Origin: Nocardia sp. NBC_01730
GTDB lineage: Bacteria > Actinomycetota > Actinomycetes > Mycobacteriales > Mycobacteriaceae
Length of the DNA stretch: 64,000 nucleotides
Direction of reading: 5' to 3'
NCBI RefSeq assembly: GCF_035920445.1
Contig: NZ_CP109162.1
Location: 5,518,001-5,582,000, forward strand
The notes under the pieces were generated by a model. The model was not told the origin of the DNA. It was given only the letters and a program-made list of their open reading frames with translations, and ran no database searches. Each line of letters opens with the position of its first letter. Position 1 is the first letter of the stretch. The translations under genes were made by a program, and so were the position numbers. Of this stretch, positions 39,530-47,193 are shown one piece after another.

Positions 39530-40993
39530 ATGACCGAACAGAGTGCAGGATCGACAAGCGGTGTACACGGGCCCTCCGTGATGACGCAAGCTGCCTCCTC
39601 CGGGCCGGACGCGCACACCGCAGGGACCCGCCCGCTCCGCATCGCGATCGTGGGCGCAGGACCGGCCGGGATCTACGCCGCCGACGCGTTGATGAAATCC
39701 GACGCAGAGGTGAGCATCGACCTGTTCGAACGCATGCCTGCGCCGTTCGGGCTGATCCGGTACGGCGTCGCGCCGGACCATCCGCGGATCAAGGGCATCA
39801 TCACCGCCCTGCACAAGGTGCTCGACAAGCCGCAGGTGCGACTGCTGGGCAACATCGACTACGGCACCGACATCACCCTCGACGACCTGCGCACCTTCTA
39901 CGACGCGGTGATCTTCTCCACCGGAGCCAATGCCGACCGTGCCCTGGACGTCCCCGGCATCGGCCTGGACGGTTCGTTCGGCGCGGCGGACTTCGTGTCC
40001 TGGTACGACGGGCACCCCGACGTACCGCGCACCTGGCCACTGGACGCGGAGAAAGTCGCGGTCCTCGGCGTCGGCAACGTCGCACTCGACGTGGCGCGTG
40101 TGCTGGCCAAGACCGGCGACGAACTGCTGCCCACCGAGATCCCGCCGAACGTCTACAAGGGGTTGAAGAACAACAAGGCCGTCGAGGTCCACGTCTTCGG
40201 CCGCCGTGGACCCGCCCAGGCCAAGTTCACCCCGCTCGAGCTGCGCGAGCTCGACCACTCGCCGACCATCGAGGTCATCGTCGACCCCGAAGACATCGAC
40301 TACGACGAAGGCTCCGAAGCCGCGCGCCGCCACTCCAAGCAGGTCGACATGGTCGCCAACACCCTCGAGCAGTGGGCCATCCGCGACGTCGGCGACCGAC
40401 CGCACAAGCTGTTCCTGCACTTCTTCGAGTCCCCGTCCGAGGTGCTCGGCGAAGACGGCAAGGTCGTGGGCCTGCGCACCGAGCGCACCCAGCTCGACGG
40501 CACCGGCAACGTCAAAGGCACCGGCGTCTTCAAGGACTGGGACATCCAGGCGGTCTACCGCGCCGTCGGCTATCTGTCGCAGAACCTGACCAACCTGCCC
40601 TTCGACGACCAGGCCGGCACCGTGCCGAACGAGGCCGGTCGCGTGATCGCCGACGAGAACGCCGACGGCGCCGACCGCTACCTGCCTGGCACCTACGTCA
40701 CCGGCTGGATCAAGCGTGGTCCCGTCGGCCTGATCGGCCACACCAAGGGCGACGCCAACGAGACCGTGGCCTGCCTGCTCGACGACAGCACGAGCTTCAC
40801 CCCGGCCGCCGCACCGGAGCTTGACGCCGTCACCGAGTTCCTCGAGGGCAAGGGCATCCCGTTCACCACCTGGCAAGGCTGGTACCGCCTGGATGCCCAC
40901 GAGCGCGCGCTCGGCGAGCCGGAGGGCCGGGAGCGGGTCAAAGTCGTCGAGCGCGAGGACATGCTCCGTGCCAGCGAGCCACACAAGGTCTGA
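39530..40993 (+). CDS. fprA: NADPH-ferredoxin reductase (FprA / adrenodoxin-reductase type)
   Basis: Transfers electrons from NADPH through FAD to ferredoxin, for example to P450s. 487 residues. FAD motif IVGAGPAGIYAADALM (about 39-54), PAPFGLIRYGVAPDHPRIK, the NADPH motif VLGVGNVALDVARVLA and the C-terminal GWIKRGPVGLIGHTKGDA are all present. Typical members begin near RPLRIAIVG. Here about 34 extra N-terminal residues are encoded, partly by a dispersed-repeat copy (39570-39610). ATG 39530 follows TAAGAG. Confidence 0.93.
   Translation: MTEQSAGSTSGVHGPSVMTQAASSGPDAHTAGTRPLRIAIVGAGPAGIYAADALMKSDAEVSIDLFERMPAPFGLIRYGVAPDHPRIKGIITALHKVLDKPQVRLLGNIDYGTDITLDDLRTFYDAVIFSTGANADRALDVPGIGLDGSFGAADFVSWYDGHPDVPRTWPLDAEKVAVLGVGNVALDVARVLAKTGDELLPTEIPPNVYKGLKNNKAVEVHVFGRRGPAQAKFTPLELRELDHSPTIEVIVDPEDIDYDEGSEAARRHSKQVDMVANTLEQWAIRDVGDRPHKLFLHFFESPSEVLGEDGKVVGLRTERTQLDGTGNVKGTGVFKDWDIQAVYRAVGYLSQNLTNLPFDDQAGTVPNEAGRVIADENADGADRYLPGTYVTGWIKRGPVGLIGHTKGDANETVACLLDDSTSFTPAAAPELDAVTEFLEGKGIPFTTWQGWYRLDAHERALGEPEGRERVKVVEREDMLRASEPHKV
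39570..39610 (+). repeat. dispersed repeat copy inside the fprA N-terminus
   Basis: GGCCCTCCGTGATGACGCAA then GCTGCCTCCTCCGGGCCGGAC aligns along its whole length with the units at 431 and 505. In the fprA frame it is read as GPSVMTQAASSGPD. It keeps the reading frame. Confidence 0.75.
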
Positions 40994-41077
40994 TCACCCC
41001 GGCGGGACCAGCTCCGCTGCCGCGGCAACCACCCTGCTGCGGCAGCGGAAAACCCGACACTGAGGCATTCTGTACAA

Positions 41078-41953
41078 GTGTTCGATGCCCACCTGCACAT
41101 CTTCGACCCGCGGTTCCCGCTGGCCGAGAACGAGGGCTACCTGCCCGACCCGTTCACCATCGCCGACTACCGAAAGCGCATGGCGCGCTTCGACGTCGGC
41201 GGCGGCGCCGTGGTCAGCGGCTCGTTCCAGGGCACGGATCAGAGCTACCTGAAGGCCGCCCTCGCCGAACTGGGCGATGGCTGGGTCGGCGTCACCCGCC
41301 TGGACCTGGACGCCACCGACGAGGAGATCATCGAGCTGGACCGCATCGGTGTGCGCGCGCTGCGGTTCAACCTCAAACGCGCCGCCGCCGACATCACCGG
41401 GATGACGCTCCAGGCGTTGCGGGCCTACGAACTCGTCGGTTGGCACGTCGAGGTCTATATCGACGGCACCATGCTCGGCTCGCTGCAACCGGTCATTTCC
41501 AAGCTCCCCGCGCTGTCGGTCGACCATCTCGGCATGTCGGAAGAGGGTCTGCCGTTCCTGCTGGATCTCGTCGATCGAGGGGCGCGGGTCAAGGCCACCG
41601 GTTTCGGTCGAGTCGCGATGAACGTCGCCGACACGCTGCGCCGCATCCACGCGGTGAATCCCGAAGCCCTCATGTTCGGCAGCGATCTCCCCGGCACCCG
41701 CGCGGGGCGCCCATTCAAGGACTCGGACGTCGACCTCCTCTGCGATGTAGTCGGCACCGACATGTACCCGGTACTGGAAGACAACGCGCGCGCCTTCTAC
41801 CGGCTCCCGGCCCGCGAGCGCACCGCCCCCACCGACCCGGCCCCGACGCTGCCGCTGTACCGTCCCGAACCGCCGACCCTCCGGCTGCACCGCGACGAAC
41901 TCCCCGAAGCCCAAGCGGGAGACACAATTCCGTTCCCCGCTATCGAACGGTAG
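41078..41953 (+). CDS. amidohydrolase-family (TIM-barrel) protein
   Basis: 291 residues. FDAHLHIFDPRFPL at the start gives the metal-binding HXH, VDHLGMS holds a barrel His, and MFGSDLPGTRAG supplies the late Asp. This matches amidohydrolase family 2, which includes lactonases and decarboxylases; the substrate is unknown. After residue 245 it has a Pro-rich tail not needed for the barrel. Start is GTG 41078. Confidence 0.82.
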   Translation: MFDAHLHIFDPRFPLAENEGYLPDPFTIADYRKRMARFDVGGGAVVSGSFQGTDQSYLKAALAELGDGWVGVTRLDLDATDEEIIELDRIGVRALRFNLKRAAADITGMTLQALRAYELVGWHVEVYIDGTMLGSLQPVISKLPALSVDHLGMSEEGLPFLLDLVDRGARVKATGFGRVAMNVADTLRRIHAVNPEALMFGSDLPGTRAGRPFKDSDVDLLCDVVGTDMYPVLEDNARAFYRLPARERTAPTDPAPTLPLYRPEPPTLRLHRDELPEAQAGDTIPFPAIER

Positions 41954-41993
41954 CGGTCACGACTTCCACCTCGCCGGCGATCGTCACCGTCAC

Positions 41994-42213
41994 GACCGAA
42001 CGGTGCTCGACCGTACCTATCGCTCACTCGCTGCGCTCGCTCATGACTCCACCTCGCTGACGCTCGGCTCCGCCATGACCGAGCGATGCTCGGCTGTGCC
42101 TATCGCTCACTCGCTGCGCTCGCTCATGACTCCACCTCGCTGACGCTCGGCTCCGCCATGACCGAGCGATGCTCGGCTGTGTCTGTCGTTCACTCGCTGC
42201 GCTCGCTCAGGCG
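41994..42213. repeat. 83-bp tandem repeat, about 2.7 copies
   Basis: Units start at 41994, 42077 and 42160. The core CACTCGCTGCGCTCGCTCAT, then GACTCCACCTCGCTGACG, recurs exactly at an 83-bp spacing. The array fills the space between two convergent genes and reaches into the DUF456 stop. The element is GAGCG/CGCTC-rich and could form several alternative hairpins. Confidence 0.92.
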
Positions 42214-42704
42214 ACGATGATGCCGACGACCCAGACGCCGGTGGCCAGCAGCGCACCGAAGAGTTCGATGAGCATGGACAGGCCGACGCCCTTCAGCGCG
42301 TGAACCGTTGCCTGCCAGGCCTGTTGGCCGGCACGCAGGCGATGGAGTTCCGAAAGGTACACGCCGAGAACGAAACCGACGAACAGGCCGACCACCGGGA
42401 TCACGAAGAACCCGACGATGCCGAGGATCGCGCCGAGGAAGACCGCACGGTTGGACACACCCGCGTCCTTCATCTTGCGTCCCGGCCAGGTGTACTTGAC
42501 GACCCCGGAAATCACGAGCAGCGCCGTACAGATCGCGAAGACGATCCACGCCGTAGCGCCGCCGGTCAGAAAGGCCCACACGGCGATAGCACCGAAGATC
42601 AGGATGACGCCCGGCAGGATCGGGACGATGATCCCGACGAGGCCGACCAGAATGGCGAGGCCGACGAGTAGGGTGTACCAACCCTGATCTGAGAATGTTT
42701 GCAC
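42207..42704 (-). CDS. DUF456 family membrane protein
   Basis: 165 residues with four to five hydrophobic helices. LVGLAILVGLVGIIVPILPG near the N-terminus and KYTWPGRKMKDAGVSNRAVF in the middle are typical of DUF456 proteins. Function is unknown. Start is GTG 42704. Its last codons lie in the 83-bp repeat array. Confidence 0.85.
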   Translation of the reverse strand: MQTFSDQGWYTLLVGLAILVGLVGIIVPILPGVILIFGAIAVWAFLTGGATAWIVFAICTALLVISGVVKYTWPGRKMKDAGVSNRAVFLGAILGIVGFFVIPVVGLFVGFVLGVYLSELHRLRAGQQAWQATVHALKGVGLSMLIELFGALLATGVWVVGIIVA

Positions 42705-42757
42705 GGATTGAGCCTATGTCCTACTTGCTTGGCCTGATCGACCGCGAAGGAGTCCGG

Positions 42758-44245
42758 TCAGCATCGTTCCCGAGGTCGCAGGCCGTCCACCGTCGCAGGC
42801 CGGTTCCGGTACGTGTCTTCAGCGAAGCCGAGGAATCGCTCGACGTCCTGAATATTCGACGGTGTCCCGAACGACACCCGGATGGCACCGCCGCTCGGTA
42901 GACCCAGCACGGTGACGTATTCCTCGATGGTCGGGAGGTGTGCTCCGAACAGGCGCCGCAATATGGGCAACTGGATATCGAAGGCCCCTTCGCCCGCACC
43001 TGGGTTGCAGAAACAACCCGTGCGGATGGAGAAGCCCGCTGCCGCGGACTCGGTGGCGACCAAGCGCTCGTCGACGACGATACCGTCCGGGTCGAGGAAA
43101 TTGAACGTGACCGTGCCCCCGCGACGGACCGTGTCCTGCGGTCCGTAGATACGGATCATCGACGCACCGTTGTCGTGTGTCAGCGACCGCAGCCGGTCGA
43201 GAAACCATCCGGCCAGACACACGACCCGGCGGTGCACCAGGTCGACGCCGACTTCCCGCAACCAGTCGATCCCGAAGGTGACATCCGGAATGGACAGGAA
43301 ATTCAGCGTCCCGTCTTCGTAGGCGCTTTCGTCGTCGGTCAGCATATGCCAGTCGCCCTGGACGCTCACGGCCGCGATAGTGCCGCCCGCGAACCACGGC
43401 CTGCGCAGCCTGGCCAGCGCCTCCCGGCGTGCGACCAGGCATCCGACCCCGGTCGGGTAGCCGAAGAGCTTGTACCAGCTGATCGGCACGAAATCGGCTC
43501 GTACGACACTCAGGTCCAGTTCGTTGGTGGGGAGATATGCGGCCGCGTCCAGCAGTACGTCGTAGCCGTGCCGGTGCGCCAGCTCTACCCAGTCGAGCGG
43601 ATGTTGGACTCCGGTGAAATTGCTCTGCGCCGGAAAGGCGAACAAACCGCGCCTATCCGGCTTGCTTTTCCTGGAGACGCCGGGGAACTGTAACCGCGGG
43701 CGGTTGCTCAATGCGGCGTGCACGGCCTCATCCGTCGTTCGCAGATCGGGCGTGCTGATCGGAACATGCGCCACCTCGGCTCGTTTCGCCCTGGCGAATT
43801 CTCGCATTCCGATAATCGAGTTGTGGTTGTCCGAGGTCATGACGAAGCGCGAACCACGCGCGAACGGATAGGCCTCGCCGACGATCCGGCAGGCCGAACT
43901 CGCATTGGCAGTGAAGATCGCGCAGTATTCGTCAGGTGCGGCATTCAGGTGCGCGAGCACCGCACGACGTGCCTGGTCTACCAATTCGGTCGCTGCCCGC
44001 GAGGTCGGATTCTCCGAATGCGGGTTACCGAAACAGTTCTCGGAAAGCCGGTCCTGGTGCGATCGGTATTGTGCTGTCGCGGCGAGCCCGGCTCCCGCGA
44101 AGTCGAGGTACACCAGACCGTTCTGGTCCAGGTACGAGTACTGCTCCTTACGTATGTGATCGAGCGAACTTGTGGACTCGTAGTCGGGATATGCGGCAAG
44201 GAATTCCGCCGGGGCGTCAGCTGACTGCGCACTGGGCTTGTTCAT
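42758..44245 (-). CDS. class V aminotransferase / cysteine-desulfurase-like PLP enzyme
   Basis: 495 residues. LDFAGAGLAATAQ (about 47-59), then TANASSACRIVGEAYPF, TSDNHNSIIGMREFAR and the PLP-lysine motif ISWYKLFGYPTGVGCL are seen. SIRTGCFCNPGAGE is the mobile Cys loop. The overall pattern is closest to the N-terminal domain of molybdenum-cofactor sulfurases, without the MOSC domain. ATG 44245 has GAGGGGAAA. A 47-codon ORF ends 24 bp upstream. GC is lower than in the neighbours, which hints at transfer. Confidence 0.82.
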   Translation of the reverse strand: MNKPSAQSADAPAEFLAAYPDYESTSSLDHIRKEQYSYLDQNGLVYLDFAGAGLAATAQYRSHQDRLSENCFGNPHSENPTSRAATELVDQARRAVLAHLNAAPDEYCAIFTANASSACRIVGEAYPFARGSRFVMTSDNHNSIIGMREFARAKRAEVAHVPISTPDLRTTDEAVHAALSNRPRLQFPGVSRKSKPDRRGLFAFPAQSNFTGVQHPLDWVELAHRHGYDVLLDAAAYLPTNELDLSVVRADFVPISWYKLFGYPTGVGCLVARREALARLRRPWFAGGTIAAVSVQGDWHMLTDDESAYEDGTLNFLSIPDVTFGIDWLREVGVDLVHRRVVCLAGWFLDRLRSLTHDNGASMIRIYGPQDTVRRGGTVTFNFLDPDGIVVDERLVATESAAAGFSIRTGCFCNPGAGEGAFDIQLPILRRLFGAHLPTIEEYVTVLGLPSGGAIRVSFGTPSNIQDVERFLGFAEDTYRNRPATVDGLRPRERC

Positions 44246-44269
44246 TACTGTTTCCCCTCGGTCGGAACG

Positions 44270-44413
44270 TCAGCCGGGCCGTGTCATACCGACAGCGGTT
44301 CCTCCTGAGGCAGCTGCCGGGGGCACAGATGTCCGAGTAGCTCGAACCACACGCGAGGTGAATCGAGCGCCCGAGAACACGTCTACGGGTGCCGCGATGT
44401 CGCCTTTGAACAT
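44270..44413 (-). CDS. putative 47-aa peptide upstream of the PLP enzyme
   Basis: MFKGDIAAPVDVFSGARFTS continues to a Ser/Ala/Gly-rich end (AAASGGTAVGMTRPG). A GAGGAG site lies 8 nt before ATG 44413, and the PLP-enzyme gene starts 24 bp after the stop. An ATG at 44417 in another frame is spaced less well. It could be a leader, a small accessory protein or a peptide substrate of the enzyme. No homologue was recognised. Confidence 0.4.
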   Translation of the reverse strand: MFKGDIAAPVDVFSGARFTSRVVRATRTSVPPAAASGGTAVGMTRPG

Positions 44414-44644
44414 TCATCCGGCTCCTCTGATCGAGACGTCGAAACCCCTGTTCAGTACTGCATTTCAGGCACGTAGATGGACGTTACCCCGAACACGGAG
44501 CGAGTTGTCAGGCCAGGTCGCCAAGGGTGGGAACGGCCGGGCCGACCTCGTAGCGAGGTTGCTCTAGGAGCGTGAGTTTCCCGGCACTTGTAGGGACCCC
44601 GTAATCAGGGCCACTCCGGCGGTCCAGGTCGGCGGCCTTGACTC

Positions 44645-44684
44645 AGCTAACGTTGTTAGCCATAATTGGCTAACAACGTTAGCT
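44645..44684. promoter_or_regulatory. double TetR-type operator
   Basis: AGCTAACGTTGTTAGCC (44645-44661) and its exact reverse complement (44668-44684) flank a 6-bp spacer. Each arm is itself a GCTAAC-N3-GTTAGC dyad, so two dimer sites lie side by side. The site is immediately upstream of a membrane-protein/TetR operon, which fits autorepression. The rest of 44418-44704 holds no gene. Confidence 0.8.
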
Positions 44685-44704
44685 AACTTGAAGGAGGGAT
44701 GGTC

Positions 44705-45154
44705 ATGTCAACGATGGCCACCGAGAACCTGGCCGGGCAGCAAGACGGCACAACCGGGCGTACCCGGAGTCGGCTCGGACGTACGCTGCTCTGTCTGGCG
44801 GCGGCCGGTGCGGCAGCGTCCGCGGCGAACGCGATCGGCGGGGTTGCCGACGCGGAGTCGGCGGTGAAGGTGGTCGAGACCTGGCGGGCGTACGGCTACG
44901 TGGTCTTCGCCGGCCTGTTCGCGCTCCTCGCCCTGCGGCCGAACAACTACCGGGGCGTCTGGGAACTCGTCATCCTCCACAAGGTGGCGCTCACCGTGAC
45001 CGCCCTCGTCTACAGCCGGAACGACGCTATCGAGGGCACCGGCACGATCCTCGCATGGGATGGCGGGCTGTCCGTCGTCCTGCTCGTCGCCTACCTGCTC
45101 TGCCGCGGCTGGGCGTCGCCGACACCGGCCTGGACGCCTGGTGGGCGCGGGTGA
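44705..45154 (+). CDS. small integral membrane protein in a TetR operon
   Basis: 149 residues with about four hydrophobic helices (roughly 28-48, 63-82, 90-108 and 118-138). The ATG at 44705 is 7 nt from AGGAGG; the ATG at 44699 is too close. The stop overlaps the TetR GTG (GTGA, 45151-45154). The family is unknown; it is probably the target of the adjacent regulator. Confidence 0.72.
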   Translation: MSTMATENLAGQQDGTTGRTRSRLGRTLLCLAAAGAAASAANAIGGVADAESAVKVVETWRAYGYVVFAGLFALLALRPNNYRGVWELVILHKVALTVTALVYSRNDAIEGTGTILAWDGGLSVVLLVAYLLCRGWASPTPAWTPGGRG

Positions 45155-45645
45155 ACCGGCGCGAGGAGATCGTCGACGTGGCCGAGCGGTTGCTCGAGCG
45201 GAATGGCCCGAACGGCGTCACCATGCGCCAGGTGGCCGAGCAGTTGGGCATCCAGGCACCATCGCTGTACAAGCACGTGTCAGGCAAGGCCGACATCGAG
45301 GTGGCGTTGCAGCAGCGGGCGCTACAACGCCTCACCGCGGCACTGCAACCAGCCGAAGACCTGCAGGCCCTCGCGGCAGCATATCGCCGGTGGGCGCTGG
45401 AACACCCCAGGCTGTACGAGTTCGCCGCCCGGACGCCGCTGACCCGGGATCGGATCGAACCAGGGCTCGAAGTCGCCGCTGCCGCCCCGTTGCTGCGGAT
45501 GACAGGTGGCGACCAGGTCGGTGCCCGGGCGTTGTGGGGAATAGCGCATGGGCTGGTGGATCTCGAACTGGCAGACCGCTTCCCAGCCGACGCGGACCTG
45601 GACGCGGTGTGGGCGCGCGCAGTGGCTGCGTTCAACCCGTCCTGA
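45151..45645 (+). CDS. TetR-family transcriptional regulator
   Basis: 164 residues. The N-terminal HTH is REEIVDVAERLLERNGPNGV, then TMRQVAEQLGIQAPSLYKHV. The short C-terminal ligand domain has a WHG-type segment (ALWGIAHGLVDLEL). GTG 45151 overlaps the previous stop. It very likely binds the double dyad at 44645-44684. Confidence 0.9.
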   Translation: MNRREEIVDVAERLLERNGPNGVTMRQVAEQLGIQAPSLYKHVSGKADIEVALQQRALQRLTAALQPAEDLQALAAAYRRWALEHPRLYEFAARTPLTRDRIEPGLEVAAAAPLLRMTGGDQVGARALWGIAHGLVDLELADRFPADADLDAVWARAVAAFNPS

Positions 45646-45866
45646 GCCCGTCCCTGCCCTCCTGCGGCGGCCGGCTCACGTCCGGCATCGAAAATCTCTC
45701 GATCGAACGTGGCAATGGCGAGAATGCCGGGGTGGAACGCGAGCGCCTGGCGAAGCCGAGTAAATGGCTGTCGAATCCGATCGGTCGGCGCGCAGCCAGA
45801 CAACGCGCCCATCGGCAGTGGGTTGTCGCAGAGGCAGGCTGCCTTCGAAGATGATCTGGAGGCAAC

Positions 45867-46646
45867 TCAGAACAGCGTCGGCTCGCCGAACCCAGAGGTG
45901 CGCTCGATTGCCAGAAGCTGTTGTTTGGTGTCGATACCGCCTGGTGCGGAGAATCCATGCAGCGCGTGGTCGGCGGCGAGCACGCGGTGGCACGGGATGA
46001 TGAGCGGAATCGGGTTGCGGCCCAGCGCTTGTCCGACCGCCTGGGCGGCGCCTGGTGCGCCGACGCGGTTGGCGACCTGTCCGTAGCTGAGGGTGTGGCC
46101 GGGATCGATGGCGCGTGTCACGTCGTAGACGGCGCGGTGGAACTGCGGAATTTCACTGGTATCCAACGGAATCCAGCGCAAGTCATCGAGCTCGCCTGCG
46201 AGGTGGGCACGGATGGCCGTGATGGCCTCGGCTACCACGCCGGTGGCCGCTTCTTCGCGAACCTCCTCGTCCGGGCGTCCGGTGCGACGGCAGGTGATAC
46301 GTGCCAGGGTCGCTGCCGGGCTGACCTCGGGAAGCTGGAATCGGATCACCGCCGTGCCACGCCACCCGATCGCGCAGTAGCCGATGACGGTGTCGAACAG
46401 CGCCGCCGCGGCGGGGACGCTGGTAGCGCCGGCACGGCCGGGCACCATGGGCTCGGCGGCAGAGTGATCAGCCGAAGTGGTGGGGCCGGTGGCCGCGCCG
46501 GTGCAACGTGTGACCTCGGTTACCGAGGACGTCGCTGCGGTGGTCGAGGGTGCGGCTCCGATTGCAGCGGGTGCGGCCTGGGTGGCGAAGCGAGTGGCCT
46601 CGGTGGTCCGAGCGGCCTCGGCAGCAAGGCGAGTGGAGTCACTCAT
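45867..46646 (-). CDS. ogt: methylated-DNA--protein-cysteine methyltransferase
   Basis: Repairs O6-alkylguanine by transfer to its own Cys. 259 residues, against about 165-190 usually. The catalytic motif IPCHRVLAAD is preceded by LSYGQVANRVGAPGAAQAVG, the helix-turn-helix with the Arg finger region. The first 66 residues are an Ala/Thr/Ser-rich low-complexity extension. An internal ATG at 46448 would give the normal length, but has no ribosome site. The 221 bp downstream (45646-45866) hold no clear gene. Confidence 0.9.
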   Translation of the reverse strand: MSDSTRLAAEAARTTEATRFATQAAPAAIGAAPSTTAATSSVTEVTRCTGAATGPTTSADHSAAEPMVPGRAGATSVPAAAALFDTVIGYCAIGWRGTAVIRFQLPEVSPAATLARITCRRTGRPDEEVREEAATGVVAEAITAIRAHLAGELDDLRWIPLDTSEIPQFHRAVYDVTRAIDPGHTLSYGQVANRVGAPGAAQAVGQALGRNPIPLIIPCHRVLAADHALHGFSAPGGIDTKQQLLAIERTSGFGEPTLF

Positions 46647-46695
46647 GCCCCAAGTCTGCACCGGGCGACCGACAAGTTCGGAAAGGTCAGGCCAG

Positions 46696-47130
46696 TTATC
46701 CGAAACTGGTCTTGGACGCGCCTGCGGGTGACCCGGCCGTCAGCGGCTCCGGCTCGGTTTCGTCGCAGTTGACCAGCAGCGGTGACGTGGCCTTGCGTGT
46801 GCTGCCACCACACTGGCCCCCTGCGGGCACACCGGTTTTCCGTGTGGGCCTGGCCGACGTGATCGGCGCGGGGACGGGGCGCACGCCGACGGCTCGATCG
46901 GCCTCCGCTATGCCAGGAAGGTCCTTATCCAGAATGTCGCCGCGCCCGTAGATCGCCGCGAGATCCGAGTATCGCCGCTGCACGTCATAGTACGAACAGG
47001 TCTGGTCGGACATCGGCGTGCGCGGGTGGAAGCGCTCGAGACGAAAGGCTCGCTCGTCGCGTCTCGGCGCGAAGTGGTAGATCAGAAATCCGGAGAAGGC
47101 GAGGATCAGCACGGTGGTAAGGACGGTCAT
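46696..47130 (-). CDS. single-pass membrane protein, unknown
   Basis: 144 residues: one N-terminal helix (about 2-20, TVLTTVLILAFSGFLIYHF), then a basic soluble region (APRRDERAFRLERFHPRTP) and a Pro/Thr-rich tail. ATG 47130 is chosen; an in-frame TTG at 47163 is possible. It is divergent from the MocR gene, where MocR targets are often encoded, and 49 bp upstream of ogt. Confidence 0.55.
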   Translation of the reverse strand: MTVLTTVLILAFSGFLIYHFAPRRDERAFRLERFHPRTPMSDQTCSYYDVQRRYSDLAAIYGRGDILDKDLPGIAEADRAVGVRPVPAPITSARPTRKTGVPAGGQCGGSTRKATSPLLVNCDETEPEPLTAGSPAGASKTSFG

Positions 47131-47193
47131 GTCGCACAGCGTGCGCTCGACTGGCCTTGCCAATAAATATCCAATCAGTCAATACTGGCCTGT

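Noticed and set aside
45660..45820. Minus-strand stretch FHPGILAIATFDREIFDAG
   Set aside because: Protein-like composition but no start or continuation; may be a gene relic. Not supportable.
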